Shown here one piece after another: positions 32,248 to 40,805 of a stretch of DNA of 50,030 nucleotides. Both the position numbers and the translations under genes were made by a program. Location of the stretch: the NCBI GenBank assembly GCA_964516845.1, contig CAZEXP010000015.1:1-50030 (forward strand), written 5' to 3'. The DNA is from JAPEKQ01 sp964516845. Lineage in GTDB: Bacteria; Joyebacterota; Joyebacteria; Joyebacterales; Joyebacteraceae. Position 1 is the first letter of the stretch, and each line of letters opens with the position of its first letter. The notes under the pieces are model-generated. The model did not search any database. It saw only the letters and a program-made list of their open reading frames with translations, and had not been told where the DNA came from.

Positions 32248-33124
32248 CCCGCGAACACGACGACGCTCTGCAACGACCGTTGTGGTCTGTCTGGCCGCGA
32301 CGGTTGTTGTCTTCGCGTCAGCCGGCGCCGATACGACCGGGGAGATGGGTCGTGCCCGCGCGCTCGAGGCCGACGGGCGTGTCGACATCGCCATCGAACA
32401 CCTCCGAGCGCTCCTGGCCGGCGAATCGGACGACTCGGACGCCGCGCTGCTCCTCGAACTGGCGCGTCTGACCGATGACGCCGGTGAGGCTCTCGCGCTC
32501 GCGGACGAAGCGCTCGGCAATACCAGGGACGGCCGGCTCCGCGCCCGCGCGCACGTGATGCGCGGGGACTATCTGTACGCCGCCGGTCTCTACGGCCAGG
32601 CGGTCGTTGAGTACGCCGCGGCGGCCGGGCATGACGCGCCGGCTGACGCGACTCTGCGCCGTGCGGCCGGACTCCTGGCGCTCGGCGACATCGCCGGCGC
32701 CATCAAGGTCTACGACGCGGCGGCATCGGGCGACGACGATGAGATCACCGCGTGGGCTTCCATCGGCCGCGGACGGGCGCGTCTCGCCGGGGGAGATGCG
32801 GTGGAAGCCGCTCTCGAACTCGAACGCGTCGCCGACGAGCTGACCGGACGCCCGATCAGAGCCTGTGCGCTGGCGGCGGCAGCCGACGCGCTGATCGCGC
32901 ACGGAGACCTTGCGCACGCGCGAGAGCTCCTGCTGCTGCTCTCGGACGAATTTCCGAACACGTTCGAAGCGACCCTCGCACTGGACCGGGTGAAGACGCT
33001 CGACCGACGCATGATCGAACTCAGTGAACCAGCGACCGAGACGGCCGGGGACGACAGCACCGGCTCGACCTCGGCAGGGACCCCGCCGTCGGATCTCGCA
33101 GCGCCCGGACGGGAAGGCGAGTAG
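32237..33124 (+). CDS. Exported or membrane-anchored TPR protein
   Basis: 295 residues. The N-terminus has a basic stretch followed by a hydrophobic segment (ATTVVVCLAATVVVFASAGA), a signal peptide or anchor. The rest is alpha-helical with about six tetratricopeptide-like repeats (for example ARALEADGRVDIAIEHLRAL and ARAHVMRGDYLYAAGLYGQA), then a disordered Thr/Ser/Pro/Gly tail. TPR proteins act as binding scaffolds; with lapB just upstream a role at the cell envelope is plausible but not shown. I chose ATG 32237, overlapping the lapB stop by 11 bases. Confidence 0.75.
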   Translation: MPADPRTRRRSATTVVVCLAATVVVFASAGADTTGEMGRARALEADGRVDIAIEHLRALLAGESDDSDAALLLELARLTDDAGEALALADEALGNTRDGRLRARAHVMRGDYLYAAGLYGQAVVEYAAAAGHDAPADATLRRAAGLLALGDIAGAIKVYDAAASGDDDEITAWASIGRGRARLAGGDAVEAALELERVADELTGRPIRACALAAAADALIAHGDLAHARELLLLLSDEFPNTFEATLALDRVKTLDRRMIELSEPATETAGDDSTGSTSAGTPPSDLAAPGREGE

Positions 33125-33161
33125 CGACGGCACAGAGATCGCTTCGATCCGGACGTATCTG

Positions 33162-35798
33162 ATGAGCAAACTGACCCCCATGATGCAGCAGTACACGCGG
33201 ATCAAGGCGGAGCACGATGACGCCATCCTGCTGTTCCGCATGGGCGACTTCTACGAGACCTTCTTCGAAGACGCCAAGGTCGCCTCGCGCGTCCTTGGTC
33301 TGGCGCTGACCACGCGCGACAAGGGCAGTGCGAGTCCCGTCCCGCTGGCGGGTCTTCCTCATCACGCGCTGGAGTCCTACCTCGGAAGACTGGTGTCCGC
33401 CGGGTACAAGGTCGCCATCTGCGACCAGATCGAGGACCCGAGGACCGCGAAGGGCCTCGTCAAGCGCGCGATCACCGAGATCATCACGCCGGGAACCATA
33501 CTCTCAAGCTCCATGCTCGACGAGCGGCGGTCGAACGTCCTCCTCTCGGTCGTGCCCCACGGGGACGTCATCGGGTTCGCGGCCGTCGACCTTTCGACGG
33601 GCGAGTTCCTCGCCTCCGAGGTCGCGCCGGACGAACTCCGTCGCGAAGCCCTCAGGGCCGACCCGTCCGAGATCGTTGTCCCCGAATCGATGGCGGACCG
33701 GGAGCCACTCGCGTCGCTCCGCAAGGACCTCGACAGCGTGCCGTTCACGGCGATCGCCGAGTGGGAGTTCGCGCTCGAGTCGGCGCGCGAGGCGCTGACG
33801 CGGCACTTCGGGGTCGCCAACCTCGACGGATTCGGGCTGTCCGACATGCCCGCCGGCATCCGCGCTGCGGGCGCGGCGCTGTCGTACCTCAAGGACCTCA
33901 AGCGCCGCGACCTCAAACAGCTCACGACGATCCGGACGTCCGCGGTCTCCGACCACATGGTGCTGGACGAAACGTCACAGAAGAACCTCGAACTCGTTGA
34001 GCCGCTCGAGCATGGCCTCGAAGAGGCCACGCTGCTGGCGGTCCTCGACCGGACGGTGACGGCCATGGGCGCCCGGATGCTCCGGAACTGGATTCTCTAT
34101 CCGCTCATGGACGTAGCGGCCATCAACGCCCGGCTCGACTCGGTCGCCGCCATCATCGACGCTCGCGTGAAGTCCGACCGTCTCCGGGATGCGCTCGCCG
34201 AGGTGTGCGACATCCCGCGGGTTGCGGGCCGGACCGCGGCGGGCCAGGCAGGACCCCGCGAACTCATCGCCCTCCGACGCTCGCTCGAGACGCTTCCCGT
34301 GATCGCGGCGGAGCTGGAGTCGATCGGCGCTCCGACGCTGCTCGCGCTCCGGAACGACATCCCGGACCTGAGCGCGGTCGCCGCGCGGATCGCCGGGACC
34401 CTCGTGGACGACCCGCCGGCCAGCCTCAGGAAGGGCGGCGTCATCCGCGCGGGAGTCAGCGCCGAGCTTGACGAGGTCCACGGCATCGCGAGAGAGGGGA
34501 AGGGCTGGATCAGCCGCCTTCAGGCGACGGAGCGGGAGAGGACCGGCATCCCGAATCTCAAGATCGCTTACAACAAGGTCTTCGGGTACTACATCGAGGT
34601 CACCAAGGCGCACTCCGAGCTCGTACCCGAGCACTACACACGCAAGCAAACGCTCGTCAACGCGGAGCGATACGTCACGCCCGACCTCAAGGAGTACGAG
34701 AGTCGCGTGCTCACGGCCGAGGAGGACATGGTCCGCCTCGAGACGGAGATCTTCGAGAGCCTGCGGGACGAGATCGCGGAGGAGACGGCGCGTCTCCAGA
34801 CAGCCGCCGCCGCGCTGGCCCGGCTCGATTGCCTGCTCTCGCTCGCGAGCGTTGCCGTCGACTACCGCTACGTCCGGCCTGACATCGAGGACTCGGGAAC
34901 GCTCGAGATCTCCGGGGGCCGCCACCCGGTCGTTGAGCGGCTCCTCACCGCGGAGTCCTTCGTCCCGAACGATGCGTCGCTGGACGTCGAGACACGGCAG
35001 GTGCTTCTCATCACCGGGCCGAACATGGCCGGCAAGTCGACCTATCTCAGACAGATCGCGCTCATCGTCATCATGTCTCAGATGGGGTCGTTCGTCCCGG
35101 CTGCGAGTGCGCGTGTCGGACTCGTCGACCGTGTGTTCACTCGCGTGGGTGCGACCGACGCCCTGGCGAGAGGCCGGAGCACGTTCCTCGTCGAGATGAG
35201 CGAGACCGCCAACATCCTTCATCACGCGACAGAGCGAAGCCTCATCCTGCTCGATGAGATCGGCCGTGGCACGAGCACGTTCGATGGACTCTCGATCGCA
35301 TGGGCGGTCACGGAGTATCTGCACAACACCCCCGGGTCGCGCGCCAAAACGCTCTTCGCGACGCACTACCACGAACTCACGGAGCTTGCGGACATCCTGC
35401 CGCGCGTCGAGAACGTGCAGTCGCTGGCCCGCGAGACCGGCGATACGGTGGTCTTCCTGCACCGCATCGGTCCCGGAAGCGCCGACCAGAGCTACGGCAT
35501 CGAGGTCGCGAGGCTGGCCGGGATCCCCAACGAGGTGATCGTCCGCGCGCGAGAGGTGCTTGCCAATCTCGAGGCGGCGCAGTATACATCCGAGGCGGTG
35601 CCGCGCCTCGCCGAGGGCGTGCACGGGCCGCTCTCCGCGTCGGAGAAGCAGATCTCGCTCTTCCCGGCGCAGTCGACCATCGAACTCGAGATCGGCGAAC
35701 TCGCCGTCAACGACATGACACCCATCGAAGCGCTCTCCAAACTGGCAGAGCTCAAGGAGCGAGTCCAAGGTGCCAAGCAGGATCCGCATACTGAGTGA
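33162..35798 (+). CDS. mutS: DNA mismatch repair protein MutS
   Basis: 878 residues, normal for MutS1. The mismatch-probing Phe-x-Glu is in LFRMGDFYETFFEDA near residue 30. The ATPase holds Walker A GPNMAGKSTYLRQIA (near 622), the signature RGTSTFDGLS, and the ATHYHELT switch. I chose ATG 33162 because conserved MutS sequence (LTPMMQQYTRIK) starts directly after it; an open reading back to 33024 is arginine/proline-rich and covers the end of the TPR gene. mutL begins 29 bases before its stop, the standard mutS-mutL pairing. Confidence 0.95.
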   Translation: MSKLTPMMQQYTRIKAEHDDAILLFRMGDFYETFFEDAKVASRVLGLALTTRDKGSASPVPLAGLPHHALESYLGRLVSAGYKVAICDQIEDPRTAKGLVKRAITEIITPGTILSSSMLDERRSNVLLSVVPHGDVIGFAAVDLSTGEFLASEVAPDELRREALRADPSEIVVPESMADREPLASLRKDLDSVPFTAIAEWEFALESAREALTRHFGVANLDGFGLSDMPAGIRAAGAALSYLKDLKRRDLKQLTTIRTSAVSDHMVLDETSQKNLELVEPLEHGLEEATLLAVLDRTVTAMGARMLRNWILYPLMDVAAINARLDSVAAIIDARVKSDRLRDALAEVCDIPRVAGRTAAGQAGPRELIALRRSLETLPVIAAELESIGAPTLLALRNDIPDLSAVAARIAGTLVDDPPASLRKGGVIRAGVSAELDEVHGIAREGKGWISRLQATERERTGIPNLKIAYNKVFGYYIEVTKAHSELVPEHYTRKQTLVNAERYVTPDLKEYESRVLTAEEDMVRLETEIFESLRDEIAEETARLQTAAAALARLDCLLSLASVAVDYRYVRPDIEDSGTLEISGGRHPVVERLLTAESFVPNDASLDVETRQVLLITGPNMAGKSTYLRQIALIVIMSQMGSFVPAASARVGLVDRVFTRVGATDALARGRSTFLVEMSETANILHHATERSLILLDEIGRGTSTFDGLSIAWAVTEYLHNTPGSRAKTLFATHYHELTELADILPRVENVQSLARETGDTVVFLHRIGPGSADQSYGIEVARLAGIPNEVIVRAREVLANLEAAQYTSEAVPRLAEGVHGPLSASEKQISLFPAQSTIELEIGELAVNDMTPIEALSKLAELKERVQGAKQDPHTE

Positions 35799-37575
35799 GG
35801 ACCTGGCGAACCGCATCGCAGCCGGTGAGGTCGTCGAAGGTCCGCATTCCGTCGTGAAGGAACTCGTCGAGAACGCCATCGACGCGGGCGCCGACGCGAT
35901 CGCCATCGACATCAAGGGCTCCGGGAGCGATCTCGTACGCGTCAGCGACAACGGCGTCGGCATGAATCGCGACGACGCTCTCGCGTCGTTCGACAGGTTC
36001 GCGACGAGCAAGATCACGGGACCCGACGATCTCGAAGCGATCGACACGCTTGGATTCCGCGGCGAGGCCCTGCCGAGCATCGCCTCGGTCTCCCGGGTCC
36101 GTCTGACGACGTGCGAACCCGGCGTTGAAGAGGGCACCGAGGTCGGCCTCGTCGGCGGCGAGGTCCGCGACGTCAGGCCGGCAGGCCGCGCCTGCGGGAC
36201 GACGGTCGAGGTCTCCTCGCTGTTCTTCAACACCCCGGCGCGCAGGAAATTTCTCAGAGGCGATCGCGTCGAACTTCGCAAGATCCTCGAGCTTGTCGGC
36301 GAATACGCCGTGCTCTACCCCGCCATACGGTTCGACGTCACGGTCGAGGGTCGGACGGCGATGAGCCTGCCGCCCGCGACAAGCGTCGCCGAGAGAGCAT
36401 CCGAGATCATCGGGTCCGGGCGAGCGGGAAACATGATGGAGTTCGAGTCCGAGGACGGACCCTACGCGGTTCGCGGACTCATCGGCAGCCCATCCACGGC
36501 CCGCACGCGCGGCGCGCTTCAGATCCTCGCCGTCAACGGCAGACCCGTGCGCAGCAGGCTCGTCACCGCGGCCGTGCGGAACGGGTACGGCGAGCTCCTC
36601 CCAAGATCGCGTCACCCCGTCTTCGCCATTCTCATCGACGCCGACCCGCGTCTGATCGACGCGAATGTCCACCCGACGAAACGGGAGGTCCGGTTCAGCG
36701 AGGACCGACGCATCTTCGCGCTCGTCGAGAGGGCCGTCCGCGAGACCCTCCTCGCGCACGACATCGCGCCAAGTCTCGCCGGGCCCGCTTCCGAGGCATG
36801 GCGGAACACAACGCGCGGACCGGGCGCCGGCGGAGGAGCTCAGCTCGAGTTCCCCGACGCTCCCGCAACCGACACGCGGGCGTCCGCACAGGCGAGCATA
36901 TGGGGGAGCGGCGGGACGCCGTCGCTGAGCGGCACCGAGACGGACACGCTCCGCGAAACCGCGGGGCCGCAGGACTCGACGGAGACAGGCGCGACGGTCC
37001 GCGAGGCGGCCAAGTTCTGGCAGCTCCATGGAATGTACATCTTCATCCAGACTCGTGAGGGCGTCCTCGTCGTCGACCAGCACGCGGCGCACGAACGTAT
37101 CCTCTACGAGGAGGCGCGCGAGCGGCTCTCGGGTGTGGCCGACGCGGGACCGAGCCAGCAACTGCTCTTTCCCATCGCGGTCGAGCTCTCACCGGCCGAG
37201 TGGGAGACGTTCGGCCACCTCGACACGCTCCTCGAGCGTCTCGGGTTCTCGGTACGCCCGATGAGCGGGCGCACCGTCATGCTGGAGGCCGTGCCCGGCG
37301 CGTTTCAGAAGTGGCCGCAGGAGCGCATCCTCCAGGAGGTCTTCGCCGAGATCCCGACTGGCAGCTCCGCCATGCGCGACCTCATCGAGACCATGGCCAC
37401 GACGTTCGCCTGCAAGACCGCCATCAAAGCGGGCCAGAAACTCAACGAGGAGGAAATGCGAGGGCTTGTCGACCGGCTGTTCGCCACCGAGCTTCCCTTC
37501 TCATGCCCGCACGGCCGACCCACGTTCATGCGCATGACCCTCAGCGAACTCGACCGCAAGTTCGGTCGCACGTAG
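35770..37575 (+). CDS. mutL: DNA mismatch repair protein MutL (endonuclease type)
   Basis: 601 residues. The GHKL ATPase has the family motifs IAAGEVVEGPHSVVKELVEN, DNGVGM, and GFRGEALPSIASVS. The C-terminal domain carries DQHAAHERILYEE, which matches the DQHA-x2-E-x4-E metal site, plus FACKTAIKAGQ and CPHGRP, so this MutL should nick DNA itself, as in bacteria without MutH. A Pro/Gly/Thr-rich linker of about 90 residues joins the two halves. The start is GTG at 35770, inside mutS. miaA follows eight bases after the stop. Confidence 0.95.
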   Translation: MPSRIRILSEDLANRIAAGEVVEGPHSVVKELVENAIDAGADAIAIDIKGSGSDLVRVSDNGVGMNRDDALASFDRFATSKITGPDDLEAIDTLGFRGEALPSIASVSRVRLTTCEPGVEEGTEVGLVGGEVRDVRPAGRACGTTVEVSSLFFNTPARRKFLRGDRVELRKILELVGEYAVLYPAIRFDVTVEGRTAMSLPPATSVAERASEIIGSGRAGNMMEFESEDGPYAVRGLIGSPSTARTRGALQILAVNGRPVRSRLVTAAVRNGYGELLPRSRHPVFAILIDADPRLIDANVHPTKREVRFSEDRRIFALVERAVRETLLAHDIAPSLAGPASEAWRNTTRGPGAGGGAQLEFPDAPATDTRASAQASIWGSGGTPSLSGTETDTLRETAGPQDSTETGATVREAAKFWQLHGMYIFIQTREGVLVVDQHAAHERILYEEARERLSGVADAGPSQQLLFPIAVELSPAEWETFGHLDTLLERLGFSVRPMSGRTVMLEAVPGAFQKWPQERILQEVFAEIPTGSSAMRDLIETMATTFACKTAIKAGQKLNEEEMRGLVDRLFATELPFSCPHGRPTFMRMTLSELDRKFGRT

Positions 37576-37583
37576 GGACACCC

Positions 37584-38540
37584 ATGGATCACCGCGTCAT
37601 CACGATCGTCGGGCCGACCGCATCAGGCAAGACCGCCGTCGCGCTGGACGTCGCCGAAACTCTCGGGGGCGAGATCGTCTCCGCCGACTCGAGGCAGCTC
37701 TACCGTCACATGGACATCGGCACGGCCAAGCCGACCGCCGGGGAACGCGCCCGCGCAACGCATCATCTCATCGACATCCTGGAGCCGGAGGAGCGCTACG
37801 ACGCGTCGCGCTACGCAGACGACGCCGAGGACGTCATCGCCACGCTCATCGAGCGCGGCGTCGAACCTCTCGTTGTGGGCGGGACCGGGCTCTACATACG
37901 GTCTCTCTTCGAGGGGCTGTTCAAGGGGCCGGGCCGCGACGACGAGCTGCGACAGACCCTCGAGGAACGGGCCGCCGACGTCGGCGCCGCGCCTCTCCAC
38001 GCCGAGCTCGCAGAGGTTGATCCGGTAACCGCGGCGCGCATCCACGAGAACGACTCGACGCGCATCGTGCGCGCCCTCGAGGTCTTCATCCTGACGGGGA
38101 TCCCGCTGTCCGAGTGGCAGCTCGGCCCGTCGAGACAGCCGCGATACCGACCGGCGTACTACGCGCTCACTCTCGACCGCGAAACGCTTCACACGCGCAT
38201 CGCGACCCGTGTCGACCGGATGATGGAGGAGGGACTCGTGGACGAGGTCCGCGAGCTGCTCGCCTCGCGGCGACTCCGTCCCGGCTTCGCCGCGGCTGAC
38301 GCTGTCGGCTATCGCGAGATCATCGAGGCGCTGGCGGACGGGGGAGACCCCGAACGACTGGCCGCCGCGGCGGAGGATATCAAGACCAACACGCGCCGGT
38401 ACGCGCGCAGGCAGATGACGTGGTTCCGTTCGCTGGATGACGCCGTGTGGCTGGATGTGGGGGCGCTGGGAGTCGCCGCGACCGCCGCGGCGATCGTGTC
38501 GGACTGGCGCACGTCTACTGCAGGTAGCCGAGGGACTTGA
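37584..38540 (+). CDS. miaA: tRNA dimethylallyltransferase
   Basis: Transfers a dimethylallyl group from DMAPP to A37 of tRNAs reading UNN codons. 318 residues. P-loop VGPTASGKTAVAL, then SADSRQLYRHMDIGTAKP, HHLIDILEP, VVGGTGLYIRSL and the C-terminal YARRQMTWFR. mutL-miaA is a common pairing. The product is modified further by MiaB (29.2 kb), and DMAPP comes from IspH (24.5 kb). Its last 26 bases overlap the 3' end of the - strand gene downstream, a tail-to-tail overlap. Confidence 0.94.
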   Translation: MDHRVITIVGPTASGKTAVALDVAETLGGEIVSADSRQLYRHMDIGTAKPTAGERARATHHLIDILEPEERYDASRYADDAEDVIATLIERGVEPLVVGGTGLYIRSLFEGLFKGPGRDDELRQTLEERAADVGAAPLHAELAEVDPVTAARIHENDSTRIVRALEVFILTGIPLSEWQLGPSRQPRYRPAYYALTLDRETLHTRIATRVDRMMEEGLVDEVRELLASRRLRPGFAAADAVGYREIIEALADGGDPERLAAAAEDIKTNTRRYARRQMTWFRSLDDAVWLDVGALGVAATAAAIVSDWRTSTAGSRGT

Positions 38541-40455
38541 GTTCCTCGATCCTCCGCTGGGACAGATTCTCCGGCTCGACCTCAAAGCGCTCCGTCTCCT
38601 CGAGCCAGTTCGACAGCTGCGCCGACATCTCCAGCGCGCGCTCCGGCTCGACCTCCACGAGATTCCGAAGCTCCCCCGGATCGGCCGCGAGGTCGTAGAG
38701 CTCCCTGAGATCGACCTCGGGCGAATCGATGTACTTCCACGGATAGGCGCGGATGGCGTGCGAGATCCAGCCATAGAACGGCCGGTCCTCTCCGACGTTG
38801 GTCTGGCAGAATGCTGGTGTGGCGTCGAAACGGTCGCCGGAAACGCGAGTTCCGTCCTCCGGGGAGCCGCCAGACCTGAGGAGCGCCGTCAGGACTACGC
38901 CGTCGGGCGCCGGCGCGTCCTGCGCCTCCGCCGACGGGGGAACGCTCGCCAGGTCGAGGATCGTCGGCGCGATGTCCGCCAGCGTCACCTGTGTCGCGAC
39001 GCGCGACGGCGCGATGCGCCCCGGCCAGCGGACGAGCAGCGGCACGTGGACCAGCGCGTCGTACAACCGGAACTCGTGCGCGAAGTAGAAGTCGTGTTCG
39101 AAGCTCTCGCCGTGGTCACCGACCACGATCACGATCGTCTCCTCGGCCGCTCCGGCATCGGCCAGCGCGTCCAGAAGACGTCCGACCTGCTCGTCGACGA
39201 ACGCGATCTCGCCCTGATAGCGCCTCCACTCCTGCCGGACGAAGGCCTCCGGCATCTCGAAATCGTCCTCGAACCGCCGGCTCTCATACTCGTAGGGGAC
39301 CGCGACGCCCTGGACGCCGTCCTGCGCGGCGAGATCGAATCGCGCCGGGGGGTCGTACGGCGCATGCGGGTCGAAGTAGTGCACGAACGCGAAATAGGGG
39401 CGATCCCGGCGAGCACGGGACCGGATCCAGCGGCCGGCCCGGGACGTGACCTCGTCCGCGCGGACCTCGACCCACCAGTTCCCCCACTGCGTCAGAGAGA
39501 TGTAGAGCCTTCGGACCGCGAAGTCGGACCGCAGATACCACCACGGTTCCGACGGCTCGCTGTAGAGCTCGAATCCCTGCGCCGTCCCGTAGTACCCGCT
39601 CAGGACGCTCGCCGCGGTGAACGCGGCGGTGCTGTACCCGGCTCGGAGGAACGACTCGGCGAGCGTCTCGAAGCCCGGGGCGAGCGACTTCGTGTTCGTG
39701 TCGACGCCATGTCTCCGCGGGTGCAATCCCGTCAGGAGCGTGGACGCCATCGGGCGCGTCAGCGGTTCGAGAGACACGCACTGCTCGAAGAGCGCCGATT
39801 CGCGCGCCAGCGCGTCGAGCCGCGGTGTCGGACACTCGGTCGACCCGTAGCATCCGAGACAGTCGGCACGGGTCGTGTCGAGCATCACGAGAATGACGTT
39901 CGGCGCGCCCTCGGGCGCCACGGCCTCATCAAAGCGATCGGCCCCGCGGCGTGTCCTCTCCATGGCCGGCTCGGCGGAGAGCATGTAGAGCGGCAGCCAG
40001 AGCACGAGAAGGATGAAGAGACTCGGGACGACGAGCCGTCGCCAGCTCACGCCCCGCACGAGGAGGATGACGCCGACGACCGCCGCGCACAACACGGCCC
40101 CGGCGCTCAGCGCGAGTGCCGCCGGCTCCCGGGAGCTTCCCGCGTACAGACGGTTCACGGCGAAGACCCAGTAGAGAGCGAGCAGGCCGGCCATGACAAG
40201 CGCCCACGGCGCGTGCCGGAGCGTGTCGCGCCCCCGCGTCACGAGCGCGACGATCACGCCGGCGAGCGCACCAACGACGGCACCGATGAGCGCGTAGAGA
40301 CACGCGTTCCACAGCAGGTCAACGAGAAGAGCGGGCGAGAACGCGGAAGGAACCTTGATGAACAGAACGACCCACTCGAGCGCCGCGCAGACGGCGAGGA
40401 TGAGCGCCCCGGCCAGGAGACCGCGGCGGATGTGCTGCCCGTCGAACCGTATCAT
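38515..40455 (-). CDS. Membrane-anchored sulfatase-fold (alkaline phosphatase superfamily) protein
   Basis: 646 residues. Four or five N-terminal membrane helices (about 10-33, 45-72, 84-104, 115-135, 140-160) are followed by a sulfatase-fold domain with NVILVMLDTTRAD (metal ligand Asp193) and VVGDHGESFEHD (second metal site). In true sulfatases the nucleophile motif is C/S-x-P-x-R. Here the matching stretch reads TRPMASTLLTG, with Thr233 in the nucleophile place and Ala where Arg should be, so it cannot form formylglycine. Thr nucleophiles occur in phosphoethanolamine and phosphoglycerol transferases of this superfamily. The last residues RRIEELKSLGYLQ are common in sulfatase-like proteins. 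GGGAGGG precedes the ATG. The substrate is unknown. Confidence 0.82.
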   Translation of the reverse strand: MIRFDGQHIRRGLLAGALILAVCAALEWVVLFIKVPSAFSPALLVDLLWNACLYALIGAVVGALAGVIVALVTRGRDTLRHAPWALVMAGLLALYWVFAVNRLYAGSSREPAALALSAGAVLCAAVVGVILLVRGVSWRRLVVPSLFILLVLWLPLYMLSAEPAMERTRRGADRFDEAVAPEGAPNVILVMLDTTRADCLGCYGSTECPTPRLDALARESALFEQCVSLEPLTRPMASTLLTGLHPRRHGVDTNTKSLAPGFETLAESFLRAGYSTAAFTAASVLSGYYGTAQGFELYSEPSEPWWYLRSDFAVRRLYISLTQWGNWWVEVRADEVTSRAGRWIRSRARRDRPYFAFVHYFDPHAPYDPPARFDLAAQDGVQGVAVPYEYESRRFEDDFEMPEAFVRQEWRRYQGEIAFVDEQVGRLLDALADAGAAEETIVIVVGDHGESFEHDFYFAHEFRLYDALVHVPLLVRWPGRIAPSRVATQVTLADIAPTILDLASVPPSAEAQDAPAPDGVVLTALLRSGGSPEDGTRVSGDRFDATPAFCQTNVGEDRPFYGWISHAIRAYPWKYIDSPEVDLRELYDLAADPGELRNLVEVEPERALEMSAQLSNWLEETERFEVEPENLSQRRIEELKSLGYLQ

Positions 40456-40476
40456 AGTCCCTCCCTTGGAGAGGTT

Positions 40477-40505
40477 ATTCTAGACGCTGTCCACGGGGCG
40501 CGCAA
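40477..40505 (-). promoter_or_regulatory. Promoter for the sulfatase-fold gene
   Basis: On the - strand: TTGCGC (40500-40505), a 17-base spacer, TAGAAT (40477-40482). A start near 40470 gives a 15-base leader carrying GGGAGGG. It is back to back with the tRNA-Gly promoter, 35 bases away. Confidence 0.65.
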
Positions 40506-40540
40506 TGCCCCATCCCGGGGCCTCCGGGCGGGGAATCGCC

Positions 40541-40569
40541 TTGACACAAGGGCGTTTCCTGCCTATGCT
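40541..40569 (+). promoter_or_regulatory. tRNA-Gly promoter
   Basis: TTGACA at 40541-40546 (exact consensus), a 17-base spacer, TATGCT at 40564-40569. Transcription would start near 40576, about 30 bases before the tRNA. Confidence 0.75.
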
Positions 40570-40605
40570 CATCAGCGCAGATGGTGTATATACGCGCAAT
40601 TGTGA

Positions 40606-40681
40606 GCGGGCATAACTCAGTTGGTAGAGTATCAGCTTCCCAAGCTGAGAGTCGCGGGTTCGACTCCCGTTGCCCGCTCCA
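40606..40681 (+). tRNA. tRNA-Gly (anticodon CCC)
   Basis: A full cloverleaf of 76 bases. Acceptor GCGGGCA pairs with TGCCCGC; anticodon stem TCAGC/GCTGA with loop TTCCCAA gives anticodon CCC (reads GGG); T arm GCGGG-TTCGACT-CCCGT. The discriminator base T and CCA are encoded (TCCA at 40678-40681). Confidence 0.95.
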
Positions 40682-40805
40682 TATCTTGTCCGCTCGGCGT
40701 CTCTGAGCGGCCCCCGCACGGCATCCGCCCCGTCAGCCGGACATTCCAAGCCATCGTATGACACCGGAAAGCTGCGGGACACGCCTCTGCGGGCAGGGGA
40801 CACGT

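Noticed and set aside
33975..36281. A 768-codon open reading on the - strand
   Set aside because: It lies antisense to mutS and mutL, which match their families across full length. Long antisense frames are expected in GC-rich coding sequence.
38437..40605. A 722-codon open reading on the + strand
   Set aside because: Antisense to the sulfatase-fold gene, with Arg/Glu/Pro-rich composition and no domain. A GC-rich shadow frame.
40597..40617. A string resembling the lac operator (AATTGTGAGCGGGCATAAC)
   Set aside because: Most of it is the start of the tRNA-Gly gene (GCGGGCATAAC), it is not symmetric, and no LacI-type gene is present. Coincidence.
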